From NCBI GenBank assembly GCA_963773155.1, contig CAVZAB010000004.1, positions 1 through 64,000 of the forward strand: a stretch of 64,000 nucleotides of DNA. Reading direction: 5' to 3'. The stretch's first letter is position 1; every line of letters begins with the position of its first letter. This DNA comes from CAVZAB01 sp963773155 (GTDB taxonomy: Bacteria; Pseudomonadota; Alphaproteobacteria; Rhizobiales; Beijerinckiaceae). The notes under the pieces are model-generated. The model did not search any database. It was not told the origin of the DNA and worked only from the letters and a program-made list of their open reading frames with translations. Below are positions 33,247 through 42,543 of this stretch, piece after piece. Made by a program: the position numbers and the translations under genes.

Positions 33247-33654
33247 TTTTTCGATTGCCAAATATGCGTCAGGACCCATACGCATTCGGATCAATGACGC
33301 TCGACGTCTGATTGGTGCGCATGCAAGCCAAGTGATGTTTGACGATTGCGGCAAAGAAAATGACTTCTGGCAGGCAGCAGACTGTCACTTGGAGCGAGCC
33401 GGACAAGGTGGATGATCGATCGTGATACATCGCCAGCCGCGCGCCAATTGCCCGTTTCCCAGCTCTGGTAGGTCGCGTTGATGGTTGGCTTCGACAATGA
33501 GGGTGGTCAGGCGATTGGCTCTCGGCATGACGATATCGATCGCGGTCATGATGGACATCGCAAGACATTCGTGTTTGCAGCTCTGGCCGGTCACTTGATC
33601 GCCGGGACCGCAAATGCCGCACTCCAAGTCATGAAATGGTTCTGTTCATCACCG
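33247..33654. other. no supported gene
   Basis: About 400 bases. A minus-strand frame (33385-33627, MECGICGPGDQVTGQSCKHE) has several cysteines but no ribosome site and no recognised relatives; it is not called. Confidence 0.4.
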
Positions 33655-34080
33655 TCAGGGCAAGAGTCGAGGCGTCGTATTTGGCTCTAGCGCGGCTTCC
33701 GCATCAATTTCATCCGGCAAAATTTCACCATGAATGGGAAGGGGGGTCCCAATCCAGATCGGGTCGATAAGGTGATCCCGTCGAGGATTCGTCGTATTTG
33801 GATGCACCAAGATGCTCAGTCCGCCATGGTTGAGCATCAGCCATGGCATCAGCGATGCAAACTGATCCCCGGCGAAGGAGATCTGGAACATTGCTTGATC
33901 ATGGGGACCTACTTTCGTATCGTGCCAGCGACCGAGGCGAACCAGGAATCGCTCGCCGATCCAAAGACGAAGCCTCTCGGCCACTTTCCTAGTCGATTGT
34001 GGGTCGTAGTAGATGTGAGCATGATAGCTGGCAATCTCGAAAATCTCTCTCGGGGTAGTCGCCAATTCCTGCGGTTGCAT
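33655..34080 (-). CDS. DOPA 4,5-dioxygenase family protein
   Basis: A 141-residue extradiol-type ring-cleaving enzyme family. The start at 34080 (MQPQELATTPREIFEIASYH) follows TTGGAGAATAAA. The metal-binding SYHAHIYYDPQSTR motif, the mid segment RWHDTKVGPHDQAMFQISF and the C-terminal LNHGGLSILVHPNTTNPRRD and HLIDPIWIGTPLPIHGEIL match the family. It would open a catechol ring next to the hydroxyls. Intact; it lies 496 bases downstream of a flavin monooxygenase gene on the same strand, a pair that would fit aromatic degradation, but no pathway is complete. Confidence 0.85.
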   Translation of the reverse strand: MQPQELATTPREIFEIASYHAHIYYDPQSTRKVAERLRLWIGERFLVRLGRWHDTKVGPHDQAMFQISFAGDQFASLMPWLMLNHGGLSILVHPNTTNPRRDHLIDPIWIGTPLPIHGEILPDEIDAEAALEPNTTPRLLP

Positions 34081-34576
34081 CGGGTTTATTCTCCAACAAA
34101 TAACGCGATTTGGGCGTCGGTCTGAACTCGATTGGCTGACATCGGCTTTCGGGATCTCGCGCGGCCCTCGTTTGCCAATCGGCCGAACCGTCCCGGCCCT
34201 GGCTCCTGGCGGGCCGCCTTTGGCCGGACATCTACCCGAGTTCGCCACAGCAAAACGGAAGTATCGCCGCTTAGCGTGCCGGTCACCGGCGCTAGTGGCA
34301 TCTTTGGGCAGCGACGGGTTGACAGCATTCTGAATACAACGCCGTTGCGTGTCGTGCTGGCGGGACGTGATGAAGCAAGATTGGCCGCACTATCCTCGTA
34401 TTGTCGGGCGTTCAGAAAGGTCAATGTTTGGCGCTGCGGGTGTTGCTGAGCTGGCACAAATAATATTTGAATCATAATCCGATGCAATTTCCGACACATG
34501 CGGGCAGATGGCGATAGCCGGTCAATAGGATTCGCCACGACCGGGGTTCTGTTAGGCGTAGCGGAACGCTGCGTTG
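34081..34576. other. no supported gene
   Basis: About 500 bases between the dioxygenase start and the monooxygenase end. Overlapping frames exist on both strands; none has a recognisable domain. It may hold the dioxygenase promoter. Confidence 0.4.
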
Positions 34577-36082
34577 TCAAGGTCGATTTCTGGGGAACTC
34601 GTCTTTCTCGGCCCAATAATCTTGGGTGTGCGCCCATTCCGGCTTTTCACCGCGCTTTGGCAGAAGGTGTATCCCGCGCAAAAGGTAGCCGGGATTGAAG
34701 TTCTCGGCGTCGATCCAGGGAAGCAGTTTCATTTCGACGTCCTCAGGTCGAAGCCCAATCGTGACCACGCGCGCTTGGCGCCGTTTCATATGATTGAGCA
34801 GTCGGCACACGAAGTCGGCAACCAGATCTGCCCGCAATGTGTAGGCTGCTCGAAAGTAACCGAATACCCAGGCCATGTTTGGCACATCTGTGAACATCAT
34901 CCCGCGATAAGTGATGGTATCGGCAAAGACTAGCGGCCTGCCGTCGACCACAATTTCAATATCGCCGAGCACGTTGAGATGAAAGCCGGTCGCGGTGACG
35001 ATTATGTCGGCAGCGAGGTGTTTGCCGGATTTGAGCCTTATACCCTTTGCATCGAAGCAATCGATCTCGTCGGTGACGACGCTTGCCTTGCCCGCCGCAA
35101 TGCCCTTGAACAGGTCGCCATCGGGAATATAGGCGATCCGTTGCTGCCAGGGTCTGTAACGCGGCGTGAAATGGGTATCAATGTCGTAATCCGGTCCGAG
35201 ATAATGTCTCACCGCCGCCAGCAACTCTTTCTTGGTTACCTCGGGCTCGGTAAAGGTCCGCCTTGTAAAGATGTCCTGATCGCGCAGGATACGGCGGCGG
35301 ACGATTTCGTGGATCCAAGATTCGTCTACGCCGAGATCGCGCAATTCATCGGCAATCTGAATGGCATTGCGGGCGGTGCGGAAATAGGTCGGCGATCGCT
35401 GGAGCATGGTTATATGAGCGCAATCCTCGGCCATGGCCGGGATCAAGGTCGCGGCCGTCGCACCTGAACCGATAACAATGACTGACTTGCCCTTGTAGTC
35501 GAGGTCTTCCGGCCATTGCATCGGGTGGACAATAGCGCCTGCGAAATCAGCCATCCCCGGCCAATCCGGGGTATAGCCATCGCCATGACGATAGTAGCCC
35601 TGGCACATCCACAGGAAATTCGCGCTAAACCAGACGGTCTCGCCGGTCTGGGTCCGCACGGCTTCGATCGTCCAGTTTCGATCGTCGCTCGACCAGCTCG
35701 CTCGGACGATCCGATGCTGGTAGCGGATGTGCGGCGCGAGGCCGTTTTCGCCGATCACCTCGCCCAGGTATTTGCGGATTTCCGCCGCGGTGGCAATTGG
35801 TGTGCCGGTCCAGGGCTTGAAGCGATAGCCATAAGTATAAAGATCGCTATCGGAACGAATCCCGGGATAGCGATGGCTGAGCCAGGTGCCGCCGAAATTC
35901 TCTTGCGCCTCAAGCACAGCGAAACTCAATTCGGGGCAATGCTGGATCAGATGATAGGCAGCGCCGAGACCGGAAATGCCGGCTCCGACTATAAGAACGT
36001 CGAAATATTCCGTCATCTGGCTAGACTGTGGAATAGCATTGGCGGCCTCAGCATGCATACGGAGGGCAGTTCGCAAGAACAT
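34577..36082 (-). CDS. flavin-containing Baeyer-Villiger-type monooxygenase
   Basis: A FAD- and NADPH-dependent monooxygenase that inserts oxygen next to a ketone. The product from ATG 36082 has 501 residues; the ATG at 36016 (MTEYFDVLIVGAGISGLGAA) is another good start because the fold begins there. Motifs: FAD site GAGISG, ENFGGTWLSHRYPG, the Baeyer-Villiger fingerprint FAGAIVHPMQWP (FxGxxxHxxxWP), NADPH site IVIGSGATAATLI and the C-terminal VTATGFHL. The length is normal and the gene intact. The substrate is unknown. Confidence 0.9.
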   Translation of the reverse strand: MFLRTALRMHAEAANAIPQSSQMTEYFDVLIVGAGISGLGAAYHLIQHCPELSFAVLEAQENFGGTWLSHRYPGIRSDSDLYTYGYRFKPWTGTPIATAAEIRKYLGEVIGENGLAPHIRYQHRIVRASWSSDDRNWTIEAVRTQTGETVWFSANFLWMCQGYYRHGDGYTPDWPGMADFAGAIVHPMQWPEDLDYKGKSVIVIGSGATAATLIPAMAEDCAHITMLQRSPTYFRTARNAIQIADELRDLGVDESWIHEIVRRRILRDQDIFTRRTFTEPEVTKKELLAAVRHYLGPDYDIDTHFTPRYRPWQQRIAYIPDGDLFKGIAAGKASVVTDEIDCFDAKGIRLKSGKHLAADIIVTATGFHLNVLGDIEIVVDGRPLVFADTITYRGMMFTDVPNMAWVFGYFRAAYTLRADLVADFVCRLLNHMKRRQARVVTIGLRPEDVEMKLLPWIDAENFNPGYLLRGIHLLPKRGEKPEWAHTQDYWAEKDEFPRNRP

Positions 36083-36484
36083 CTTTCCGAAGGATCATAG
36101 GCCAACTCCAAACGTCGTAGCAACGCCGTCCACGGAAACCTCGAACCGCGGCTCCAATCGGCCTATCGACCGTGTCATTGGGCTGTGTGGCATCCGTTCT
36201 CGTCGTATTTGCGCCGGATTTCGAGCCCTGCAGCTATTTCACGTGATCCGTGCCTCCGTCCGGCGCGCAAGGAAGGGGAGATGTTGGACCTTTCCGGCGC
36301 CGCGGGCGCCAAGGCGTGGGGAACATCAAAGCGCCATGCCGCTGACTTGTTGGGCGCCGCCCTTGCTCTGCGTGAGAGTTGCGGGTTTGACTCGGGCATC
36401 AAGATGGGTTTCGTGACTCGGGCGTCGGAAAGTGAAGTTTAGGTCTTTGCACCAACTGGCCAATGCTGGCGCCGGGAACCGACA
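36083..36484 (+). other. intergenic; one doubtful 53-codon frame
   Basis: The end of the decayed region. A frame at 36281-36442 (MLDLSGAAGAKAWGTSKRHA) follows a purine-rich GGAAGGGGAG but resembles nothing known. No tRNA gene or repeat that would mark an island border was recognised. Confidence 0.3.
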
Positions 36485-38191
36485 ATGGGAGTGCGAGTGG
36501 GAATGCAGCAGACCGATGTGAATTTGATCCGCATGCTAGGAGAGCTGGCCGGCGGACTGGCGCTTTTCCTTTTTGGTTTGGAATCTATGACATCGGGGCT
36601 CAAGGCGATCGCCGGATCGCGCTTGCAGACGGTGCTCGGCAAGCTGACCGCCAATCGCTTCCGTGGCGTTCTTTCTGGTGCCTTCGTCACCGCGCTCCTA
36701 AATTCCTCGACTATTACCACGGTCTTAATGGTTGGGTTTGTTTCCGCTGGCCTGATGACGCTGGCTCAGGCCGTTCCGATGATCATGGGAGCGAATATCG
36801 GCTCGACCTTCACGGCACAGCTGATCGCCTTCAACGTATCCGCTCTGACGCCGTTCATGCTGGCGATTGGATTCTTGCTGCACGCCTTTGGCGGGCGGCC
36901 GCTGGTTAACCAGGTCGGTGAAGTCGTTCTCGGCCTTGGCCTTCTTTTTCTCGGCATACAGTTCATGGGCGACGCCACTCGCCCCTTGCGGACTTTTCAG
37001 CCCTTCATTGACGCCATGCAGGACATGCGGAATCCCATTGTCGGCATTTTGATCGGTGCCGTCTTCACGGCGGTCGTGCAAAGTTCTGCGGCGACGCTTG
37101 CCATTGTAATAGCGTTGGCGAGCCAGGGTCTGATGCCCCTGGAGGCCGGAATCGCCCTCATCTTCGGCGCCAAAGTCGGTACCTGCGGGACCGCGCTTCT
37201 CGCTTCGATCGGCAAGCCGCCTGAGGCGGCCCAGGTCGGTGTCGTCCACCTTCTGTTCAATATATTGGGCGTCCTTTTCTTCGTCTTTTTCATTCCTCAG
37301 CTCGCCGACTTTGTTCGCCATGTTTCGCCATCTGCTCCCGAGCTTGATGGCGTCGCCCGGCTTGCCGCCGAGACGCCGCGTCAGGTGGCCAACACCCACA
37401 CGATTTTGAGTGCGGTCAGTACGCTGATTCTGATCTGGTTTGCTGGGCCGCTCGCCCGACTTGCGCAGATTATCGTGCCCTCGCGCGCCAAACAGGCTAA
37501 CCGAGCCGGCGATCCGGTCTATTTGGATGAGCCATCTTTGACGGCGCCCTCGTTGGCGCTGGAGCGCATCCGTCTGGAAATGGTTCGATTGGGCGAAATG
37601 ATACTGAGCCTTGTCCGCCGTGGTCCGCTGACGCTCTTCGGCGGGCAGTCGGAAGGGATCGAGGCGCCGCTCGCCGACGAACGGGATATTTCTCACTTGG
37701 CGTCGGCGATACTTCTCTATATCGGGCGATTATCCGAGGAGGAGCATGGCGATGCCGAGAGCCGGGAAATGTTTGCTCTTGCTCAATCGACTAACAATCT
37801 CGACAGCATCGGCGAGATCGTCACAACGAATGTTGTTTCGCTCGGCCAACAGGCGATGGCAGAGGGTATCGATCTTGCTCACCTGCGCGACCCAAACACG
37901 TCCAGATTCGGTACCGTTGTCGCCCAAACTCTGGAACAAACGATACACTCGATCGGCCAACCGGACATGATTAAACTTGCACAAACGGCCGCGTCCAAGG
38001 GCGAGATCGAAAACCTAGCCGCCGCAGCTCGCCAGAGCGTCTTCGAGAAGTTGCAACTGACCGACAAGACCGATGTCCTGCGGTTTCGCTTGGCCAACGA
38101 GGCGATCGAACAATACAAACAGATTGCGCGCCTTAGCCTGCGGATCGCGGAAAATGCGATCGCCGGTAGCAACGGTTCAGGCGAGCTCTGA
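36485..38191 (+). CDS. Na/Pi cotransporter family protein (NptA-like)
   Basis: A 568-residue membrane protein. Residues 15-330 hold two repeats of the Na/Pi-cotransporter fold, each with a serine-rich re-entrant loop: LLNSSTITTVLMVGFVSAGL and AVVQSSAATLAIVIALASQG. The paired inverted repeats with helix GELAGGLALFLFGLESMTSG at the start and FLGIQFMGDATRPLRTF at the middle are typical. Residues 380-568 form a helical PhoU-like domain (ERIRLEMVRLGEMILSLVRR, ISHLASAILLYIGRLSEEE). It imports phosphate with sodium, or exports it. It opens the intact half of the window. Confidence 0.9.
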   Translation: MGVRVGMQQTDVNLIRMLGELAGGLALFLFGLESMTSGLKAIAGSRLQTVLGKLTANRFRGVLSGAFVTALLNSSTITTVLMVGFVSAGLMTLAQAVPMIMGANIGSTFTAQLIAFNVSALTPFMLAIGFLLHAFGGRPLVNQVGEVVLGLGLLFLGIQFMGDATRPLRTFQPFIDAMQDMRNPIVGILIGAVFTAVVQSSAATLAIVIALASQGLMPLEAGIALIFGAKVGTCGTALLASIGKPPEAAQVGVVHLLFNILGVLFFVFFIPQLADFVRHVSPSAPELDGVARLAAETPRQVANTHTILSAVSTLILIWFAGPLARLAQIIVPSRAKQANRAGDPVYLDEPSLTAPSLALERIRLEMVRLGEMILSLVRRGPLTLFGGQSEGIEAPLADERDISHLASAILLYIGRLSEEEHGDAESREMFALAQSTNNLDSIGEIVTTNVVSLGQQAMAEGIDLAHLRDPNTSRFGTVVAQTLEQTIHSIGQPDMIKLAQTAASKGEIENLAAAARQSVFEKLQLTDKTDVLRFRLANEAIEQYKQIARLSLRIAENAIAGSNGSGEL

Positions 38192-38208
38192 TTGGGGCCA
38201 CCCTATGG

Positions 38209-38682
38209 CTAAGGTTGCCTGCCCGGCGCTTGAACCTGCTTGCTCATGTGGACGACACTGCCGCCCATGACTGCCTCCTCCCGGTCAACCTGGTAGCCAA
38301 GCCTGCTGTAGAGACGCAGGTTCTCGACGAAAAATTTATTCGTATAGAGTCTAATCTCGGTCAGTCCCGCCGCCGCAGCAATTTGCTCGGCCTGAGCCAT
38401 GAGCCGGCGGCCTAACCCCTGACCCTGGAAGGGCGGTGCTACCGCTACGTTTTCAATCAGCAGATGATCGGACTCGACTATTGTCTCGATCAAGGCGACG
38501 GGCTTTCCCCTAACGCATAGCAGATCAAAACGATGGTTCCGTAGGGCCTGCACGTAATCCGCGGTCATCGGCTTCGGCTCGCGACCAATTATCGGGACCC
38601 ATTTGGCGTAGGCCACCCGCGTCAATTCCCGAATTGCGGCGGCGTCCGCCGGGCGCCCCCGTCGCCATTGCCCTTGATCCAC
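38209..38682 (-). CDS. GNAT family N-acetyltransferase
   Basis: A 157-residue acetyl-CoA-dependent acyltransferase. The fold begins RRGRPADAAAIRELTRVAYA, has the beta-bulge ALIETIVESDHLLIENVAVA, the acetyl-CoA loop PPFQGQGLGRRLMAQAEQIA (Q-x-x-G-x-G/A), and GLTEIRLYTNKFFVENLRLY SRLGY at the end. The ligand is not known. It converges with the cotransporter gene, with 17 bases between the ends. Confidence 0.9.
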   Translation of the reverse strand: MDQGQWRRGRPADAAAIRELTRVAYAKWVPIIGREPKPMTADYVQALRNHRFDLLCVRGKPVALIETIVESDHLLIENVAVAPPFQGQGLGRRLMAQAEQIAAAAGLTEIRLYTNKFFVENLRLYSRLGYQVDREEAVMGGSVVHMSKQVQAPGRQP

Positions 38683-38929
38683 CCCATGTCCTCAAGCATG
38701 CATTGTCAGCGCCATGCCAGTTTAGCGGCCTTCTGGCAAGCGTGGTTTGGGAGGCAGGTGCCGGCCCGCCCGCGGGCGTCAGGAAAACGAACTGCAGTGG
38801 GGTGGTGGATTTTGCTTGGACCGACGCAGGCGCCACATGATTGACACCATGCGTGGTTAGGTGCCCCTTAGCGGCTATGGACCGGCCCATCTGTGATTGT
38901 TCGACGAAGCTCACGCGGGAGAGGCAAAA

Positions 38930-39649
38930 ATGTGTGCCACATGCCAAAACGCAGGTTTGGAACGGCGTCATTTTCTTAAATTTGGCGCCGCCTGTTTGGC
39001 CGCATTCAGCCTTGGCGGATCCAAAGCCGCTTCCGCAGCCACCGGCGCGGCAACCTCGCTCGGCCCCGACCAGGCACTGGCAGAACTGAAATCCGGCAAC
39101 GCCCGCTATGTCAGCCATCCGGCGCTCTGCGCTTTGGATCTTGACGAGCAGCGGAATATCGTCGCTTCGCATCAGGCGCCGTGGGCCACCATTATCAGCT
39201 GTGCGGATAGTCGCGTTCCGCCTGAACTCATCTTCGGCGGCCATGGCGTCGGTGAACTCTTTGTTGCGCGCAACGCCGGCAACCTCGTCGACACGGCGAC
39301 ATTGGGCACGGTCGAATATGGGGCGGCCGTACTCGGCTCGCCACTGATCGTCGTCCTCGCCCACACCAGTTGCGGTGCTGTCAAGGCGGCCTGCGATGTC
39401 GTCGCCAAGAACGCGACCTATCCCGGCGCAATCGGCCCGATGATCGAGCCTATCCTTCCGGCCGCGATCGCAGTGCGCAGCGAAACCGGCGACTTCGTTG
39501 ACAATGCCGCGCGAGAGAGCGCAAAGCGGACAGCGTCGCGTCTGAAAGCGGCAAGCACGCTCCTTGCCGGACTAGAAGGCGAGGGGAGGCTTAAAATCAT
39601 GGCAGCCATCTATGATCTGCAGACGGGCATTGTCTCCTATATCGACTAA
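38930..39649 (+). CDS. Tat-exported beta-carbonic anhydrase
   Basis: A zinc enzyme that interconverts CO2 and bicarbonate. The start at 38930 (MCATCQNAGLERRHFLKFGA) follows GGGAGAGGCAAAA. ERRHFLKFGAACLAAFSLG is a twin-arginine signal, so the folded enzyme is sent to the periplasm. Catalytic parts: IISCADSRVPPELIFGGHGV with the Cys-Asp-Arg set, FVARNAGN, and VLAHTSCGAVKAA with the zinc His and Cys. The C-terminus RLKIMAAIYDLQTGIVSYID is intact. A periplasmic site suggests CO2 supply or envelope pH control. Confidence 0.92.
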   Translation: MCATCQNAGLERRHFLKFGAACLAAFSLGGSKAASAATGAATSLGPDQALAELKSGNARYVSHPALCALDLDEQRNIVASHQAPWATIISCADSRVPPELIFGGHGVGELFVARNAGNLVDTATLGTVEYGAAVLGSPLIVVLAHTSCGAVKAACDVVAKNATYPGAIGPMIEPILPAAIAVRSETGDFVDNAARESAKRTASRLKAASTLLAGLEGEGRLKIMAAIYDLQTGIVSYID

Positions 39650-39691
39650 TCGTTCGACGGCCGGGCGACGGTGCGGCCAGGGCCGGGCTGA

Positions 39692-39750
39692 GATCGTCTT
39701 GGCAAGATCGTCTTGGGCAAGCTCATCTCGGGCATGCTCATCTTGGGCAT
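39692..39750. repeat. 15-nt tandem repeat
   Basis: Four units: GATCGTCTTGGCAA (14 bases), GATCGTCTTGGGCAA, GCTCATCTCGGGCAT and GCTCATCTTGGGCAT. On the minus strand they encode HAQDE-HARDE-LAQDD-type five-residue units fused to the end of the amidohydrolase remnant. The first unit lacks one G. Confidence 0.6.
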
Positions 39751-39779
39751 GCTCGGAATGGAGTTTCACCGCCAATCGA

Positions 39780-40310
39780 CTGTTATATTTTTTTAGAATC
39801 TTACCGTACTTTACGATTATCAGAAAACTCCCGTCGGGATTCTCGATCAGTTTGACAGCGAGCGGGCGGCGGCCGGCCAAAGAAAGATCCGCCAGCGCCG
39901 CATCCCTGAACGGGGCCAAGCTTGCCAGGATAAGTGCTTCGCTGGCCGGACAGCGCCTGGAGTTCGGCAGTTTCGCGGTCGATTGTTCAAGATCTCGGCC
40001 GGCGTGAACCAGCGAACACGCTTGGCCAGGTCATGTGGGAACCGCGGGATCGAATGGGGTGTCGGTGCCCCAAGCAAGTTGCGGCCGGTGCTCTATCGCC
40101 AGATTGCGACCCTGTCGGTACCGCTTGTCATTTCGAACTGCTTCAGCTGGTTCGGCGCGCCTTCGGCAAAAGTCGACGGCCGATCGTCGAGGAGCTGGCC
40201 ATCTCCGATGCATCGGATAACGGCTTCCACGGCCTGCCGCACATAAGTGCCCCAGTTCTCGGCGGCCTCGACGCCGGCACGCAATTCTGGGGTGGTGTAC
40301 CGGGAGGATC
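39780..40310 (-). pseudogene. amidohydrolase C-terminal remnant
   Basis: Reading left, RAGVEAAENWGTYVRQAVEA VIRCIGDGQLLDD keeps the last helices and strands of imidazolonepropionase-like amidohydrolases. After shifts come AWGTDTPFDPA (the active-site aspartate region, family AWGTDTLFDP), LAKRVRWFTPAEIL, and KLIENPDGSFLIIVKYGKIL KKY, the usual C-terminus. The N-terminal metal-binding HxH half is missing and at least two frameshifts separate the pieces. It is one of the two broken genes in the otherwise intact half. Confidence 0.65.
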
Positions 40311-40457
40311 AAAGTTCGGGGCGACGCATCAGTTTGATTTGACGGGATGCTCCGAGCGCCAGCAACTCACGATCCCGGCTCCGAATGGTTCCGGGATCAT
40401 CGGCAGTGCCCACAGCGAGCGCCCACGGTCGCCTTCCTGGCGTGCCGAAAAGAACCA

Positions 40458-40484
40458 CTAGCACTCCCCTTGTTAGAGTGCCAG
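40458..40484 (+). promoter_or_regulatory. CIRCE element (HrcA operator)
   Basis: CTAGCACTC-N9-GAGTGCCAG matches the consensus TTAGCACTC-N9-GAGTGCTAA with exactly nine bases between the arms. It lies 75 bases upstream of groES. HrcA repressor would bind here and release on heat or misfolding stress, controlling groES-groEL and probably the genes that follow. Confidence 0.9.
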
Positions 40485-40559
40485 CGGATTGCCATCTAAG
40501 AGATGGGTTCGTTGGTGCCGTGTTGGACCTCGTGCCCCTAAGGAACGAAAGCGAGCGCC

Positions 40560-40847
40560 ATGAAATTCCAACCGCTGCACGACCGCGTCGCGATCCGCCG
40601 CCTTGAAGCCGAGGCAAAGAGCATTGGCGGCATCATCATTCCCGATACGGCTAAGGAGAAGCCGCAAGAGGGGGAAATCGTCGCCGTCGGGCCCGGCGCT
40701 AGGGACGAGACTGGCAAGCTTGTGCCACTCGACGTGAAGAGGGGCGACAAGGTGTTGTTTGGCAAGTGGTCCGGCGCCGAGGTTAAAATCGACGGCCTGG
40801 ACCTACTTATCATGAAAGAATCCGATATTATGGGCGTGTCCGGCTGA
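40560..40847 (+). CDS. groES: co-chaperonin GroES
   Basis: The heptameric lid of the GroEL folding chamber, 95 residues. It begins MKFQPLHDRVAIRRLEAEAK and holds the mobile loop KSIGGIIIPDTAKEKPQEGE with the GGIIIP motif that docks GroEL, then VAVGPGARDE and GDKVLFGKWSGAEVKIDG. It follows the CIRCE element and precedes groEL by 54 bases. Intact. Confidence 0.97.
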   Translation: MKFQPLHDRVAIRRLEAEAKSIGGIIIPDTAKEKPQEGEIVAVGPGARDETGKLVPLDVKRGDKVLFGKWSGAEVKIDGLDLLIMKESDIMGVSG

Positions 40848-40901
40848 CCGCCTTTCCGTCACTTTTCTCAGAAGAACTCGAGAGTTCAGGGAGCAAATCC
40901 A

Positions 40902-42539
40902 ATGGTTGCCAAGGACGTACGTTTCTCGTCCGATGCGCGCGATCGCATGTTGCGCGGTATCGATGTTCTCAACAACGCGGTCAAAGTCACGCTTGGCCCG
41001 AAAGGCCGCAATGTCGTGCTCGACAAGTCCTACGGGGCGCCCCGGATCACCAAGGATGGCGTTACCGTCGCCAAGGAAGTCGAATTGGAGGACAAGTTCG
41101 AGAATATGGGCGTCCAAATGGTGCGCGAAGTTGCGGCCAAGACCCATGACGCGGCGGGCGACGGTACGACAACGGCAACCATTCTCGCGCACGCCATCGT
41201 CAAGGAGGGCGCAAAGCTGGTTGCCGCCGGCATGAACCCGATGGATCTCAAGCGCGGCATCGATCTCGCTGTCCTGGCGGCCGTTAAAGATATCGAGAAA
41301 CGCGCTAAGAAAATCGTTTCTTCTGAGGAAATCGCCCAGGTCGGGACGATTTCGTCGAATGGCGACAAGTCAATCGGCGAAATGATTGCCAAAGCGATGC
41401 AGAAAGTCGGCAAAGAGGGGGTGATTACGGTCGAGGAAGCCAAGAGCTTCGAGACAGAGCTCGACGTCGTTGAAGGCATGCAATTTGATCGCGGCTATCT
41501 ATCCCCCTATTTTATCACTAATGCAGAAAAGATGGTTGCCGAGCTGGAGGACCCCTATATCCTTCTATTCGAGAAGAAGCTGTCCTCACTCCAGACCATG
41601 CTGCCGATGCTGGAGGCCGTCGTTCAGGCCGGCAAGCCGCTGTTGATCGTCGCCGAAGATGTCGAGGGCGAAGCGCTTGCCACCCTCGTTGTCAACAAGC
41701 TCCGCGGCGGCCTGAAGGTCGCAGCGGTCAAGGCGCCAGGTTTTGGTGATCGCCGCAAGGCGATGCTGGAGGATATTGCGGTTCTCACCGCCGGCCAGCT
41801 GATAACGGAAGATCTCGGTATCAAACTCGAGAACGTCACCCTAGCCATGCTCGGCAGGGCGAGACGTGTCCGTATTGACAAGGAAAACACGACAATCATC
41901 GACGGACAGGGCAAGAAGAAATCTATTGAGGGCCGCATCGCGCAGATTAAGGCACAGATGGAAGAAACAAGTTCGGATTACGACAAGGAAAAGCTTCAAG
42001 AGCGCCTTGCCAAACTTGCGGGCGGGGTGGCCATCATTCGCGTCGGTGGGTCAACCGAAGTCGAGGTCAAGGAGAAGAAGGATCGCGTCGACGATGCCCT
42101 GAACGCCACGCGCGCAGCGGTCGAGGAGGGTATTGTTCCTGGCGGAGGCGTCGCACTTTTGCGCGCCCGCCTCGCCGTCAACCGGTTGACGAATGACAAT
42201 TCGGATATCGAGGCCGGGATCAAAATCCTGGTCAAGGCTCTCGAGGCGCCAATTCGGCAAATCGTCGAGAATGCCGGCGTGGAGGGATCGATCGTGGTTA
42301 ATGCGATCACCGAGAACAAGTCGCAGACATACGGCTTCAATGCCCAGACCGAACAATATGTCGATACAATCGAGGAAGGCATCGTAGACCCGGCCAAGGT
42401 TGTGCGAACCGCTTTGCAAAATGCCGCTTCGGTTGCCGGCCTGCTGATCACGACGGAAGCCATGGTTGCCGAAACGCCCAAGGATCGACCGCCAATGCCG
42501 ATGGCGGGTGGTGGCGGCATGGGCGGAATGGACTACTAA
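40902..42539 (+). CDS. groEL: chaperonin GroEL
   Basis: A 545-residue ATP-driven folding chamber. ATP-site motifs are visible: VKVTLGPKGRNVVLDKSYGA, THDAAGDGTTTATILAHAIV, the intermediate-domain MPMLEAVVQAGKPLLIVAED and EEGIVPGGGVALLRA. The C-terminus ends in the usual GGM tail (GGGGMGGMDY). Many alphaproteobacteria carry several groESL copies; this one, joined to sugar genes, may be a specialised copy rather than the housekeeping one. Confidence 0.97.
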   Translation: MVAKDVRFSSDARDRMLRGIDVLNNAVKVTLGPKGRNVVLDKSYGAPRITKDGVTVAKEVELEDKFENMGVQMVREVAAKTHDAAGDGTTTATILAHAIVKEGAKLVAAGMNPMDLKRGIDLAVLAAVKDIEKRAKKIVSSEEIAQVGTISSNGDKSIGEMIAKAMQKVGKEGVITVEEAKSFETELDVVEGMQFDRGYLSPYFITNAEKMVAELEDPYILLFEKKLSSLQTMLPMLEAVVQAGKPLLIVAEDVEGEALATLVVNKLRGGLKVAAVKAPGFGDRRKAMLEDIAVLTAGQLITEDLGIKLENVTLAMLGRARRVRIDKENTTIIDGQGKKKSIEGRIAQIKAQMEETSSDYDKEKLQERLAKLAGGVAIIRVGGSTEVEVKEKKDRVDDALNATRAAVEEGIVPGGGVALLRARLAVNRLTNDNSDIEAGIKILVKALEAPIRQIVENAGVEGSIVVNAITENKSQTYGFNAQTEQYVDTIEEGIVDPAKVVRTALQNAASVAGLLITTEAMVAETPKDRPPMPMAGGGGMGGMDY

Positions 42540-42543
42540 GCTA

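Noticed and set aside
36083..36484. tRNA gene or attachment site at the border of the decayed zone
   Set aside because: No cloverleaf or direct repeat could be found by reading the sequence.
36725..37696. Long minus-strand frame opposite the Na/Pi cotransporter
   Set aside because: It lies fully inside an intact, well-recognised gene; its residues are charged and low-complexity with no known domain.
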